A DNA stretch of 64,000 bases from assembly GCA_008638205.1 (NCBI GenBank), contig VTPO01000005.1, forward strand, positions 1 to 64,000, read 5' to 3'. The DNA is from Pelagibacteraceae bacterium (GTDB lineage: Bacteria > Pseudomonadota > Alphaproteobacteria > Pelagibacterales > Pelagibacteraceae). This document shows, in pieces, positions 26,386 to 35,875 of this stretch. Under the pieces are notes generated by a model that did not search any database, was not told where the DNA came from, and saw nothing but the letters and a program-made list of their open reading frames with translations. Each line of letters opens with the position of its first letter. Within the stretch, counting starts at the first letter, position 1. The position numbers and the translations under genes are program-made.

Positions 26386-27279
26386 TTAGACTAAATTTTC
26401 TCTAAAAAAATTAACCGTTCTTTTCCAAGCAAGATTGGCATTTTTCTCATCATATCTCGGTGTTGAATCGTTATGAAAGCCATGATTACAACCTTTATAA
26501 ATATAAGCTTGGTATTTTTTTTTGTTGGATTTTAAAGCAGCTTCATATTCTGGCCATCCTTTATTTATTCTCTCATCAAACTCTGCATAATGAAGCATTA
26601 AAGGAGTTTTGATTTTTTTAACGTCTTCTGATCTTGCTTGACTACCATAAAAAGGCACAGAAGCTGACAACTCTGGATATGCGACTGCTAGTGCATTGCA
26701 AACTCCTCCGCCATAACAAAAGCCAACTGCACCAATTTTTTTATTAGTATCTTGATGACTATATAAAAATTCAAAAGCGTTAAAAAAATCATTTAATAGT
26801 TTTTCACGATCAATTTTTTTTTGTAATATTTTTCCTTCTGCGTCATTACCAGGATACCCGCCTAAGCTACTTAATCCATCTGGCGCTAGGGCAATAAACC
26901 CTGCTTTAGCAACTCTTCTTGCCACATCCTTAATATAAGGATTTAATCCTCTGTTTTCATGAATGACTAAAACAGCAGATGTTTTTTCTGTTATTTTTGA
27001 AGGCTTAACGTAATAAGCATTGATCTTACCATTGCCATTTTTACTATTGTAAGTGATGTAATTTGCTTTTATTTCTGGATCATTAAAATTTACCTGTTCA
27101 GCTAGTGCGTAATTAGGCATTAAATTATTAAAAACACTTAACGCAGTAACGCCAGCTGCCGTGTACTTTCCAATATTTTTTAAAAGCTCCCTTTTAGTCA
27201 TTTTTCCATGAGCGTAATGATCATATAGTTCAAGAATTTTAGGATCAAAATCTTTAGCAGTTAGTCTTTTATTTTTCAT
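26386..27279 (-). CDS. Dienelactone hydrolase family protein (Cys type, YghX-like)
   Basis: 297 aa. A hydrophobic segment at ~36-60 (YTAAGVTALSVF…ALA|EQV) preceded by Lys/Arg residues looks like a long signal peptide or anchor. The hydrolase domain has E108 (HENRG), nucleophile C188 (GFCYGGG), Asp in YAEFDERIN and His in CNHGFH, the classic Cys-His-Asp/Glu layout of dienelactone hydrolase. Length and the N-terminal extension fit the YghX-type subgroup. It converges on the Ser-type homologue across a 72-base gap. Confidence 0.87.
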   Translation of the reverse strand: MKNKRLTAKDFDPKILELYDHYAHGKMTKRELLKNIGKYTAAGVTALSVFNNLMPNYALAEQVNFNDPEIKANYITYNSKNGNGKINAYYVKPSKITEKTSAVLVIHENRGLNPYIKDVARRVAKAGFIALAPDGLSSLGGYPGNDAEGKILQKKIDREKLLNDFFNAFEFLYSHQDTNKKIGAVGFCYGGGVCNALAVAYPELSASVPFYGSQARSEDVKKIKTPLMLHYAEFDERINKGWPEYEAALKSNKKKYQAYIYKGCNHGFHNDSTPRYDEKNANLAWKRTVNFFRENLV

Positions 27280-27327
27280 AATTAATTTTTAAGTTAAGTT
27301 GTATTAAATCAATATAAGATATTTTTA

Positions 27328-28230
27328 ATGAATAAAAAACTATTTTCATTTATTTGTGCTTTCTCTTGCTCTTTTATATGGGGAAGTGCTTTTGTAGCCC
27401 AAGATATGGGGATGGATTATATTGGCCCTTTTACTTTTACCGGAGTAAGAATGGTGATTGCTTTTATTTCTCTTTTGCCATTTTTTTTTATTTACGAATT
27501 TAAAAAGATTAAAAAAAATAAAATTAATTTTAACATTATTTTTTTGTATATATGTTTATTAGGTTTTTTACTGTCAGTGGGAATGTCTCTTCAACAGTTT
27601 GCATTGTTGCGCACCGATGTTGCTAACACTGCCGTTTTTACTATTCTATATGTGGTACTAGTTCCCTTTGTGGCTTATTTTCTTTTTTCTAAAAACATAC
27701 ATTGGTCGATATGGCCTTCTGTTTTAATGTGTTTATTAGGTGGTTTTTTACTAACCGAATTTGATGATGTTACGATTAGAGCAGGAGACACACTGTCTGT
27801 AATCAATGCTTTCTTTTGGGCATTCCATATTGTTTTTATTTCAAAGTTTTTAAGAATATTTAATTACCCAGTTACCATTGCTACGTTCCAATGTTTGGTT
27901 GGTGCAGTAGTGGCCCTTGTTCCAGCTTATGTTTTTGAAGAAATAGTCTTTTCAAATATTTTATTAGAATATCAGGAGCTATTGTATGTGGGGGTTTTGT
28001 CTAGTGGAATAGCTTTTTTACTTCAAATTTACGCGCAACAAAATTTAAGTCCAGCCCCAGTTGCGATTATTCTTTCTTTAGAAGGCGCCATTGCAGCTAT
28101 TTTTGGTTGGATACTGCTAGATCAATTTTTAAATGAAGTAAAAATTCTTGGAATATTAGTAATTTTAATAGCAGTTATTTTTGCACAAATCGTTCCGTTA
28201 AGAAATAATCAAAGTAAATTTTTATCATAA
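27328..28230 (+). CDS. EamA/DMT-superfamily transporter
   Basis: 300 aa, ten transmembrane segments in two EamA repeats. Typical motifs: SFIWGSAFVAQ at the start, LLRTDVANTAVFTILYVVLVP in repeat 1 and SPAPVAIILSLEGAIAAIFGWILLDQ in repeat 2. Probably an exporter or uptake carrier for a metabolite; substrate not readable. The next membrane-protein gene starts one base after its stop, so the two are cotranscribed. Confidence 0.9.
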   Translation: MNKKLFSFICAFSCSFIWGSAFVAQDMGMDYIGPFTFTGVRMVIAFISLLPFFFIYEFKKIKKNKINFNIIFLYICLLGFLLSVGMSLQQFALLRTDVANTAVFTILYVVLVPFVAYFLFSKNIHWSIWPSVLMCLLGGFLLTEFDDVTIRAGDTLSVINAFFWAFHIVFISKFLRIFNYPVTIATFQCLVGAVVALVPAYVFEEIVFSNILLEYQELLYVGVLSSGIAFLLQIYAQQNLSPAPVAIILSLEGAIAAIFGWILLDQFLNEVKILGILVILIAVIFAQIVPLRNNQSKFLS

Positions 28231-28231
28231 A

Positions 28232-28885
28232 ATGTTTTTATCTATCCGGAGCATTCCTAAAGTATCTTGGAGTTCTAATAATCCATTAAATTTTAAGCCT
28301 AAAATTTCTACATTTTTATTTTTGTGTATTGGACTTTCTATTTTTGGTTTGGGGGAGGGATTGATAATGATTTCTTATATAGGAAATTCACCCTGGCAAG
28401 TATTAGCCCAGGGTATTGCTTTGCACGCTAATTTTTCCATAGGGTTTATAACCTTTCTAATAAGTATTTCCGTATTATCTCTTTGGATATTTTTAGGACA
28501 AAAACCTGGCATGGGAACTTTTTTAAATGCTATTATTATTGCAGCAATGATTGATCTTTCTATTGCTTTAATACCCACACCAGAAGTTTATATGTCTAAA
28601 TTTATTATGTTAGTTTGTGGAGTGTTACTTGTCGGATTTGGAAGCGGTTTGTATTTAATTGCTAACTTAGGGCCTGGTCCAAGAGACGGATTAATGACCG
28701 GCCTTCAAAAAAAAACTAACCTACCGATTGCTGCAGTAAGAGCCTTTATTGAAATAACAGTAGCTACTGTTGGTTGGTATTTGGGTGGAACTTTAGGTGA
28801 GGGTACTCTTTTGTTTGCCTTTGGAATTGGACCGGCGGTTGCTTTGGGATTGTTTTTAGTTTCAAGATTTTACGCTAAAAATTAG
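28232..28885 (+). CDS. YczE/YitT-type integral membrane protein
   Basis: 217 aa, five or six transmembrane segments. The family segments SYIGNSPWQVLAQGI, GQKPGMGTFLNAI and LGPGPRDGLMTGL are characteristic of the YczE/YyaS/YitT group, whose function is poorly known. It follows the EamA gene by one base and its 3' end overlaps the convergent DUF4174 gene by 11 bases. Confidence 0.85.
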   Translation: MFLSIRSIPKVSWSSNNPLNFKPKISTFLFLCIGLSIFGLGEGLIMISYIGNSPWQVLAQGIALHANFSIGFITFLISISVLSLWIFLGQKPGMGTFLNAIIIAAMIDLSIALIPTPEVYMSKFIMLVCGVLLVGFGSGLYLIANLGPGPRDGLMTGLQKKTNLPIAAVRAFIEITVATVGWYLGGTLGEGTLLFAFGIGPAVALGLFLVSRFYAKN

Positions 28886-29195
28886 CCATATGCATGCTTG
28901 AAATTAGTGTAAAGATTTTTTTTAAATCAAGTTCTTGAGATTTGAGTTTGATTAATCCATCTAATCCAATCAAAACAACATTTGCAGTTGGAATTTCCTT
29001 TGGTTTATTGAGAGAATTAAAACAAACAACTTCTATTTTATTCTTTTTAATTTCTATTCTTGATTTTTCTAAAATAGACTTTGTTTGAACCGCATTGAAG
29101 GTACTCTCCTCTATAAGAAGAATTCTTTTTTTCCATAGAAGTTGACTTAAATCCAAAATATTATCAGTTAATTTTTCTGTGCGGACTTCCAGCAT
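28875..29195 (-). CDS. DUF4174-domain protein
   Basis: 106 aa. The C-terminal segment VVLIGLDGLIKLKSQE followed by LISSMHMA matches the DUF4174 pattern (LIGKDG-x-K…IDxMPMR), a thioredoxin-like small domain common in proteobacteria with no assigned function; the Lys of the usual GKDG is Leu here. The start lies 32 bases inside the prpC end, so it is the third gene of the prpB-prpC unit. No cysteines in a CxxC arrangement are present, so redox activity is unlikely. Confidence 0.72.
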   Translation of the reverse strand: MLEVRTEKLTDNILDLSQLLWKKRILLIEESTFNAVQTKSILEKSRIEIKKNKIEVVCFNSLNKPKEIPTANVVLIGLDGLIKLKSQELDLKKIFTLISSMHMANF

Positions 29196-30273
29196 ATTTA
29201 GAAAGGGGTCTTATCAGCTTGTTACTAGATAATTGCTCCATGATATGGGCACACCATCCAGTTATTCTTGAAACAACAAAAATTGGAGTGAAAAAATCTA
29301 TATCAAATCCCATTAATTGATAGGCAGGTCCTGCTGGAAAATCTAAATTAGGTTTAATATTTTTTTCTCTTAACATTGTATCTTCTAAAATTTTTGAAAT
29401 TTTTGGTAACTCTTTATTTTGATAAAACTCAGCAGTTTTGTAATAATACTCAGTCATAGTGGGAACTCTAGAGTCACCATCTCTATAAACTCTGTGACCA
29501 AACCCCATAATTAATTCTTTATTTTTGATTTTATTTAAAATGAATTCTTCAGCTTTATCTGCAGAGCCAACTTCATTCAACATATGGGCCACCGCTTCAT
29601 TGGCACCACCGTGCAGTGGACCTTTCAAACTAGCAATTCCACCCACTACTGCTCCATGCATATCGGAAAGACTGCTGGTGATAACGCGGGATGTAAATGT
29701 AGATGCATTAAAGCTATGTTCTGCATAAAGAATCATTGAAACATCAAAAGCTTTTACCACTTCTGGGCTTGGAACTTTTCCAAAGGACATATGAAAGAAG
29801 TTTTCGCTAAAACTCAAACTGAGATCTGGGTTAATTATTTCTTGACCCTTTCTAATTCTAAAATTTGCTGCTACCGCAGTTGAAATTTGAGCTAATAATC
29901 TCATAGATTTCCTCATATTAGATTCTGGAGAATTATCTTCAGTATCAGGATCTTCTAATCCCATGTGACTCACTGTAGTCCTGGTTGTATCCATGGGATG
30001 GGCATTTTTGGGGTAATTTTTTATAATATTTTTTAGAGTATCGCTAATATTTCTATTAGTTCTTTCGTACTCTTCAAAAGCTTTTAATTCATCTGGATTT
30101 GGTAATTCACCATGAAGAAGCAGATATGCCACTTGTTCAAAATTACATTTTGCACACAATTCTTGGACAGCATAACCTCTATAGGTAAGAGAGTTTATTT
30201 CAGGCATAACCTCAGAAACTTTAGTTTCATCAGAAATAACTCCTACTAAACCTTTTTTAATTTCATCACTCAT
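29164..30273 (-). CDS. prpC: 2-methylcitrate synthase / citrate synthase family
   Basis: 369 aa, the short type II-like length of PrpC. The three catalytic residues are in LHGGANEAV (His), GFGHRVYRDGDSR (His) and LDFPAGP (Asp). It condenses propionyl-CoA and oxaloacetate. The start codon follows the prpB stop with no gap, which strongly favours methylcitrate synthase over citrate synthase. No prpD or acnD is seen in the window, so the dehydratase step must be encoded elsewhere. Confidence 0.9.
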   Translation of the reverse strand: MSDEIKKGLVGVISDETKVSEVMPEINSLTYRGYAVQELCAKCNFEQVAYLLLHGELPNPDELKAFEEYERTNRNISDTLKNIIKNYPKNAHPMDTTRTTVSHMGLEDPDTEDNSPESNMRKSMRLLAQISTAVAANFRIRKGQEIINPDLSLSFSENFFHMSFGKVPSPEVVKAFDVSMILYAEHSFNASTFTSRVITSSLSDMHGAVVGGIASLKGPLHGGANEAVAHMLNEVGSADKAEEFILNKIKNKELIMGFGHRVYRDGDSRVPTMTEYYYKTAEFYQNKELPKISKILEDTMLREKNIKPNLDFPAGPAYQLMGFDIDFFTPIFVVSRITGWCAHIMEQLSSNKLIRPLSKYAGSPHRKIN

Positions 30274-31179
30274 TTATTCGTGTCCTTTAGTACCAAAATT
30301 AAAAACCGATTGGTCAAACTCACCATACTTTTCATAATTAACTAGTTCATATAGTCTTTTTCTAGTTTGCATTTTATCAATAACATTATTTTGATGACCT
30401 TCTTCAAAGATTTGTTTTAAACCGTCTTCAACATTCTTGAGTGCTAATCGTTGTGTGGTTACTGGATAAATAACTATATTATACCCTAAATTTTCTAGCT
30501 GCTCTTTAGTTAGTAGTTTGGACTTTCCAAATTCAGTCATGTTTGAGAGTAAATAAACTTTTATTTTTTTTCTAAATTCTTCAAATTCTTTTTCATCCTT
30601 TAAAGCTTCAGGAAAAATAATGTCAGCACCAGCATCCACGTATGCCTGAGCTCTTGCAATAGTCTTTTCCAATCCTTCAACAGCATTGGCATCTGTTCTT
30701 GCAATTACCTGAAAGTTACTATCTTTTTTTGCTTTTACCGCAGCTTTAATTTTTTTTACCATTTCTTCTGTCGGAACCAGATCTTTATTATCAAGATGAC
30801 CGCATCGTTTAGGATTCATTTGGTCTTCTATGTGACAGCCAGATACTCCTAGTCCTTCTATAGTTTCAATAGTTCTTGAAACATTCATAGCCTCACCAAA
30901 CCCTGTATCAATATCTATAATGGTTGGAAGATTAGTTACTCTAGCAATCTGATGAGATTTAGTAGAGACATCATGCAAAGTAGTAAGCCCAATATCTGGC
31001 ATTCCAAGGTCATTAGCCATAACTCCACCCGATACGTAAACTCCATCATAGCCAATTTCTTCAATCAGTTTTGCAACTAAAGCGTTATAAGCACCAGGAA
31101 ATCTTAGTAAATTTCCAGTTTTTAATTTTGCAACTAGATCTTGTTTTTTTTGCTTGGGGTCTTTTTTAATAAAATGCAT
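30274..31179 (-). CDS. prpB: 2-methylisocitrate lyase
   Basis: 301 aa, full length for PrpB (E. coli 296). The active-site KRCGH motif holds the catalytic C126, and the metal-binding DIDTGFGE segment (89-96) is present. It cleaves 2-methylisocitrate to pyruvate and succinate, the last step of propionate oxidation. First gene of the prpB-prpC-DUF4174 unit. Confidence 0.93.
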   Translation of the reverse strand: MHFIKKDPKQKKQDLVAKLKTGNLLRFPGAYNALVAKLIEEIGYDGVYVSGGVMANDLGMPDIGLTTLHDVSTKSHQIARVTNLPTIIDIDTGFGEAMNVSRTIETIEGLGVSGCHIEDQMNPKRCGHLDNKDLVPTEEMVKKIKAAVKAKKDSNFQVIARTDANAVEGLEKTIARAQAYVDAGADIIFPEALKDEKEFEEFRKKIKVYLLSNMTEFGKSKLLTKEQLENLGYNIVIYPVTTQRLALKNVEDGLKQIFEEGHQNNVIDKMQTRKRLYELVNYEKYGEFDQSVFNFGTKGHE

Positions 31180-31224
31180 AGAACCTACTTATAGAGGTTT
31201 TTTTTACGATTCCCAAAAACTTTT

Positions 31225-31908
31225 TTAAATATTGAGTATTTTTTTAGATAAGTCTTTTATTTCTTTAAAACTATCCACTAAATGATCATGAAAAATCTGA
31301 TTATAGTTTTTTTCTGTATAGCCACCCTTTACCAAAATAAACTTAACCTTGGCAGCCTTGGAAGCTTCAGCGTCCGTTTCGCTATCTCCTATCATAATAG
31401 AGTTTTCAATTGGTATATTTAAGATTTCTAAAATTGAAGTTATATGTTGTGGGTTAGGCTTTCTATAATTAAAGGTATCGGCTCCAGCTATAAAATCAAA
31501 ATAATCATAAAGTTTAATTTCTTTTAAAAGTTTGATGGTTAGGTGTTCCATTTTATTAGTACATACTGCCAAATGAATTTTTTGATCTTTGCACCACTTT
31601 AAATAATCTATTACGCCAGGATTTATAACAGAACCTTTGCAAATATTTTTGCTATAAAAGTCTATAAACTCAGTAGTCATTTCTTTGTGAGTCTTCTCAT
31701 TAATTTTATTTTCCGTCTTTGTATTACGAGAGTTAGCCGAGCGCATAAGCATAGTTGCAGCACCTCTTCCTGCTAAATACCTAATGTCACTCAATGGTTT
31801 TTTTTCAAATCCGTATTTTTCCATAACATGATTGTGGGCTGACATTAAATCTGGAGCAGTTTCAACTAACGTTCCGTCGAGATCAAAAAGAATGGCTTTA
31901 TTTATCAT
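31225..31908 (-). CDS. gph: Phosphoglycolate phosphatase-like HAD hydrolase
   Basis: 227 aa. HAD motif I DLDGTLVET with the nucleophile Asp, motif III Lys in YRKPNP, and motif IV GDSETDAEA. The cap domain and length match Gph, which removes 2-phosphoglycolate formed in DNA repair. It is 45 bases upstream of prpB on the same strand, so could be cotranscribed. Related HAD phosphatases cannot be excluded. Confidence 0.85.
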   Translation of the reverse strand: MINKAILFDLDGTLVETAPDLMSAHNHVMEKYGFEKKPLSDIRYLAGRGAATMLMRSANSRNTKTENKINEKTHKEMTTEFIDFYSKNICKGSVINPGVIDYLKWCKDQKIHLAVCTNKMEHLTIKLLKEIKLYDYFDFIAGADTFNYRKPNPQHITSILEILNIPIENSIMIGDSETDAEASKAAKVKFILVKGGYTEKNYNQIFHDHLVDSFKEIKDLSKKILNI

Positions 31909-31965
31909 TTATTAAAGTTTTAGTAGGCAATAATTAGTGAGTTAAGATACTTTTTTCATTATTAT

Positions 31966-33285
31966 ATGAAGCAAGTAAAAATGGCAAACAATCTACATAT
32001 TCTTATATTAGCCGCAGGCAAGGGAACTAGAATGAGCTCCGATACTCCCAAAGTTATGCATACTTTGGCAGGCATTCCTATGATTGATCATGTTATTGCC
32101 AAAGCAAAACTACTAAGGCCCTTTCAGATTTCTATTATGATTAATAAGAGTTTATCAGGATTAAAAAAAAAGTATCCTGATGTACAAATGCTTCTGCAGG
32201 AGCCACAACTAGGAACGGGCCACGCAGTACAAATATTTCAAAAAAAAAATAAACTCGACAATAATAGCAAGCTAATAGTTTTGTATGGAGACAATCCTTT
32301 AATTGATTTGCATGATCTAAAAAATATGAATGAGCAGTTATTTAAAAATGACGTTGTGATAATGGGCTTTCAACCAAAAATTAATACCGGCTATGGAATT
32401 GTAGTGGAGAACAAAGGAAAAGTTTTAAAGATTGTTGAGTTCAAAGATGCATCTGCAATTCAGAAAAAAATTAAAACTTGCAACTCTGGAATCATGGCGT
32501 TCAGCTCAAAAGCCCTGAAATTAGTCAGTCAAATTAAAAATAATAACGCTAAAAAAGAGTTTTATTTGACCGATATTGTAAAACTATCAAAAAAGTATAA
32601 TCATAAAATAAAGCTTATTAATGCAAAAGATGTCAAAACTGCATTGGGAATTAATGACATGTATGAGCTTGGAGTAGCAGAAACAATTATGCAAAATCAA
32701 TTACGCAAAAAAGCTATGAAGGGTGGAGTTCAAATGATTGCTCCTGAAACTGTTTTTTTATCTAAGGATACAATTTTCGGAAAAAATGTTAAAATTGAAC
32801 CATATGTTGTAATTGCATCTAAAGTCAAAATTGGAAATGATGTTGTTATTCATTCCTTTTCTCACATTGAAGGCGCTATCATTAAAAATAAAGTTTCCAT
32901 AGGACCTTACGCCAGAATTAGACCTGGAACTGTACTAGAAAATAATTCAAAGATTGGTAATTTTGTAGAAACTAAAAACTCTATAATCAATAAAAATTCT
33001 AAAATTAATCATCTATCCTATGTTGGAGACACTACGATCGAAGAGGATGTTAATATTGGTGCCGGCACTATCACTTGCAATTATGACGGAGTTAAAAAAA
33101 ACAAAACGTTGATTAAAAAAGGATCTTTTATAGGATCCAATAGCTCTTTGGTGGCCCCTGTAACTGTAGGTAAAAATTCTATTATTGGAGCAGGGTCGGT
33201 CATTACGAAGGATGTTCCAGACAATACCTTGGCACTTACCAGGGCTAAGCAGAAAAAAGTAAAACTAAATAAGAAAAAAAAATAG
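31966..33285 (+). CDS. glmU: Bifunctional GlmU (GlcNAc-1-P uridyltransferase / GlcN-1-P acetyltransferase)
   Basis: 439 aa. The N-terminal pyrophosphorylase signature LAAGKGTRM, the GTGHAVQ segment and GDNPL metal site are seen; the C-terminal left-handed beta-helix is visible as hexapeptide repeats (~260-420) with NYDGVKK and GAGSVITKDV. It makes UDP-GlcNAc for peptidoglycan and lipid A. A second in-frame ATG at 31981 is an alternative start. It is directly followed (0 bases) by glmS, so precursor and end enzyme are coupled. Confidence 0.95.
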   Translation: MKQVKMANNLHILILAAGKGTRMSSDTPKVMHTLAGIPMIDHVIAKAKLLRPFQISIMINKSLSGLKKKYPDVQMLLQEPQLGTGHAVQIFQKKNKLDNNSKLIVLYGDNPLIDLHDLKNMNEQLFKNDVVIMGFQPKINTGYGIVVENKGKVLKIVEFKDASAIQKKIKTCNSGIMAFSSKALKLVSQIKNNNAKKEFYLTDIVKLSKKYNHKIKLINAKDVKTALGINDMYELGVAETIMQNQLRKKAMKGGVQMIAPETVFLSKDTIFGKNVKIEPYVVIASKVKIGNDVVIHSFSHIEGAIIKNKVSIGPYARIRPGTVLENNSKIGNFVETKNSIINKNSKINHLSYVGDTTIEEDVNIGAGTITCNYDGVKKNKTLIKKGSFIGSNSSLVAPVTVGKNSIIGAGSVITKDVPDNTLALTRAKQKKVKLNKKKK

Positions 33286-35106
33286 ATGTGTGGAATTATA
33301 GGAATTGCTAGTTCAAAGCCTGTTGTAAGCAATATTATAAGCTCGCTAAAAAAATTAGAGTATAGAGGTTACGATTCAGCAGGCATTGCCACATTTTCAA
33401 ATAATTTTATTGATGAAATTAAATGTGAAGGAAGAGTGGATAAGTTAGAAAAAATCTGTTCTAAAAAAACGTTTGCTGGAATAGTCGGCATTGGCCATGT
33501 TCGATGGGCTACTCATGGCGTTCCGAATGAGATTAATGCTCACCCACATTCTAACGAAAGCGTCTCGGTAGTTCACAATGGTATTATTGAAAATTCAACT
33601 ATTTTAAAAAAATTATTAGAAAAAAAAGGTTACAAATTTAAATCACAAACAGACACCGAAGTTATTACCGCTTTACTTTCAGAAAATTTAAAAAAAAACA
33701 CACCTCTTGTAGCTATTCAAAAAACATTAGAAAAGTTGCATGGAAGCTACGCTTTGGGGATTTTATTTAAAGATAATCCCAATTTAATTGTAGGAGCTAG
33801 AAGAGGCTCGCCTTTGGCGGTGGGTTATGGGCACAATGAAAACTATTTAGGTTCGGATTCTTACGCTTTAAAATCGATGACTAATAAAATTTCTTACTTA
33901 GAGGACGGTGAAATTTGCTTGTTAACAAAAGACAATGCTGAATTTTACAATTCCAAAGGAAAAAAAATTAATAAAAAAATATTAACTCTATCAGAAGATT
34001 CAGAAAGTTATGAAAAAGGTGACTTTAAGACGTTCATGCAAAAAGAAATTTTTGAACAACCCGACACAGCCAAATCTTGTATTAATGAATACGTAGATCA
34101 TTTGCGAGATGATATTAATATCTACAATCTTCCTTGGGATATTCAAGAAATAGATACAATTACGTTAATTGGCTGCGGTACTGCATACCATGCCTGTATG
34201 ATTGCTAAATATTGGTTAGAGGAACTAACTTCTTTAGATGTGGCAATCGATATAGCTTCTGAATTTCGTTATAAAACTAATAGATTTAAAAAAAATAACT
34301 TATATATTTTTGTTTCTCAATCAGGAGAAACAGCAGATACGTTTGCTGCTCTAGAGCTTTGTAAAAAAAATAAAATGAAAACATTGAGTATTGTCAATGT
34401 AGTGGAAAGCTCTATTGCAAGAAATTCTGATTTTGTACTGCCCATTCATTGTGGTGCAGAGATTGGGGTAGCTTCTACGAAAGCTTTTACTGGCCAAATG
34501 CTAGTTTTATATATTCTTACTTTAAAAATCTCTTTTTTAAAAAAAAATATTAATAAAAAATTATTCGAGCAAAAAATTAAAGAATTAAAAAAACTTCCTA
34601 AATTGATCAAGGCAACTTTATCTGTAGAATCGGATATTGAAAATATTAGTAATACTTTTGCAAATGCAAAGGGCTCGATGTTTCTTGGAAGAGGATTTGC
34701 TTATCCGATTGCCATGGAAGGAGCCCTCAAATTAAAAGAACTATGTTACGTACATGCTGAAGGTTACCCAGCCGGTGAAATGAAACATGGCCCCTTGGCG
34801 CTTATAGAAGAGGGAATTCCAGTGGTGGTTTTGGCACCAAGAGATAAATATTATGAAAAAACCCTATCCAATATGCAGGAAGTTATATCTAGAGGTGCAA
34901 AAGTTTTGTTAATAAGCAACAAAAGTAAAGATGAAATTTCTAGTGAAAATGTCTGGAAGACAATCGAAGTAGAAAAAACATCGGACGAGCTATTACCTTT
35001 CTTACTAACAATCCCTTTGCAAATTCTTGCCTTTCATTGTGCCAAGACCAAAGGGTACGATATTGACAAGCCTAGAAATCTAGCAAAATCAGTTACAGTT
35101 GAATAA
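33286..35106 (+). CDS. glmS: Glutamine--fructose-6-phosphate aminotransferase
   Basis: 606 aa, full length. Cys2 after the initiator Met is the glutaminase nucleophile (MCGIIGI), with RWATHG and the SIS-domain motifs SQSGETADT and AEGYPAGEMKHGPLALI; the C-terminal DKPRNLAKSVTVE is universal. It makes glucosamine-6-phosphate. Start is fixed by the need for Cys2 and lies directly after the glmU stop. No glmS ribozyme-like sequence is possible here because no leader exists. Confidence 0.97.
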   Translation: MCGIIGIASSKPVVSNIISSLKKLEYRGYDSAGIATFSNNFIDEIKCEGRVDKLEKICSKKTFAGIVGIGHVRWATHGVPNEINAHPHSNESVSVVHNGIIENSTILKKLLEKKGYKFKSQTDTEVITALLSENLKKNTPLVAIQKTLEKLHGSYALGILFKDNPNLIVGARRGSPLAVGYGHNENYLGSDSYALKSMTNKISYLEDGEICLLTKDNAEFYNSKGKKINKKILTLSEDSESYEKGDFKTFMQKEIFEQPDTAKSCINEYVDHLRDDINIYNLPWDIQEIDTITLIGCGTAYHACMIAKYWLEELTSLDVAIDIASEFRYKTNRFKKNNLYIFVSQSGETADTFAALELCKKNKMKTLSIVNVVESSIARNSDFVLPIHCGAEIGVASTKAFTGQMLVLYILTLKISFLKKNINKKLFEQKIKELKKLPKLIKATLSVESDIENISNTFANAKGSMFLGRGFAYPIAMEGALKLKELCYVHAEGYPAGEMKHGPLALIEEGIPVVVLAPRDKYYEKTLSNMQEVISRGAKVLLISNKSKDEISSENVWKTIEVEKTSDELLPFLLTIPLQILAFHCAKTKGYDIDKPRNLAKSVTVE

Positions 35107-35112
35107 GCTTAA

Positions 35113-35856
35113 ATGAACTTGTATTTTTATGCTTCTAAAATTTTAGGTCCATTAATACTTCCTAGCAACTTTCTTATTCTTGCTCTAATTATTTTTTTTT
35201 ATCTAGGTGTTTGGAAGAATAAAGACAATTTTAAAAAAATATTTTCTATATTTTTTATAATTTTTTCAATGATATCTTTATTACCAATGGGAAATAAATT
35301 AATTTATCATGTCTTAGCAAAAAATTATAAAAATAATAAACTTCCTAAAAATATCGATTATATTTTTGTTCCTAGCGGAGATGTAAAAAGAATAATTTAT
35401 GCTGTTAAGATTAAAAATTATTACTTACCAGAAAAAGTAAAGATTATTTACTCTAGTGGAAATATATATTTAGATCCAAAAAGTGGACAAGATTCAGAAA
35501 CCTCATTTACTCAAATAATTATACAAAATTCAAATATAGATAAAGAAGACATTGTCCTTTTGCCAAATGCCAGAAATACCATTGAAAATTTTAAACAACT
35601 CAAACTTTTTTTAGCAAAAGAAAGTAATAAAAAAGTTTTGTTAGTGACAAGCACCTATCACATGAAGAGGTCTTTAATAATCGCCAGAAAATTTGATCTC
35701 AAATTTGTAGGCTTTCTTCCTATCACTTCTAAAAAAAATAATTCTTTTAGTTTAGTTAATTTTTATCAACATATAAATTTTAAAGCAAACCTATCTTCTT
35801 TTGATCTTTTTTTTAGAGAACTAGTTGGTATATTGGCTGTAAAAATTATGCTTTAA
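35113..35856 (+). CDS. YdcF/DUF218-family membrane-anchored protein
   Basis: 247 aa. Two N-terminal transmembrane segments, then a DUF218 domain: SSGNIYLDP, NARNTIENFKQLK with the conserved Asn/Glu, and VTSTYHMKRSL. The family includes SanA/ElyC/YdcF, linked to envelope biogenesis. It follows glmS by six bases, which fits a role in cell-wall precursor handling, though the activity is unproven. Confidence 0.82.
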   Translation: MNLYFYASKILGPLILPSNFLILALIIFFYLGVWKNKDNFKKIFSIFFIIFSMISLLPMGNKLIYHVLAKNYKNNKLPKNIDYIFVPSGDVKRIIYAVKIKNYYLPEKVKIIYSSGNIYLDPKSGQDSETSFTQIIIQNSNIDKEDIVLLPNARNTIENFKQLKLFLAKESNKKVLLVTSTYHMKRSLIIARKFDLKFVGFLPITSKKNNSFSLVNFYQHINFKANLSSFDLFFRELVGILAVKIML

Positions 35857-35875
35857 TTAAAAAAAGGAGTACTAA

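Noticed and set aside
33081-33332. Antisense open frame over the glmU-glmS junction
   Set aside because: Both sense genes are unambiguous and the antisense frame shows no family features.
35107-35112. glmS ribozyme or leader control near glmS
   Set aside because: glmS follows glmU with no intergenic bases, so no ribozyme leader can exist; nothing similar seen after it.
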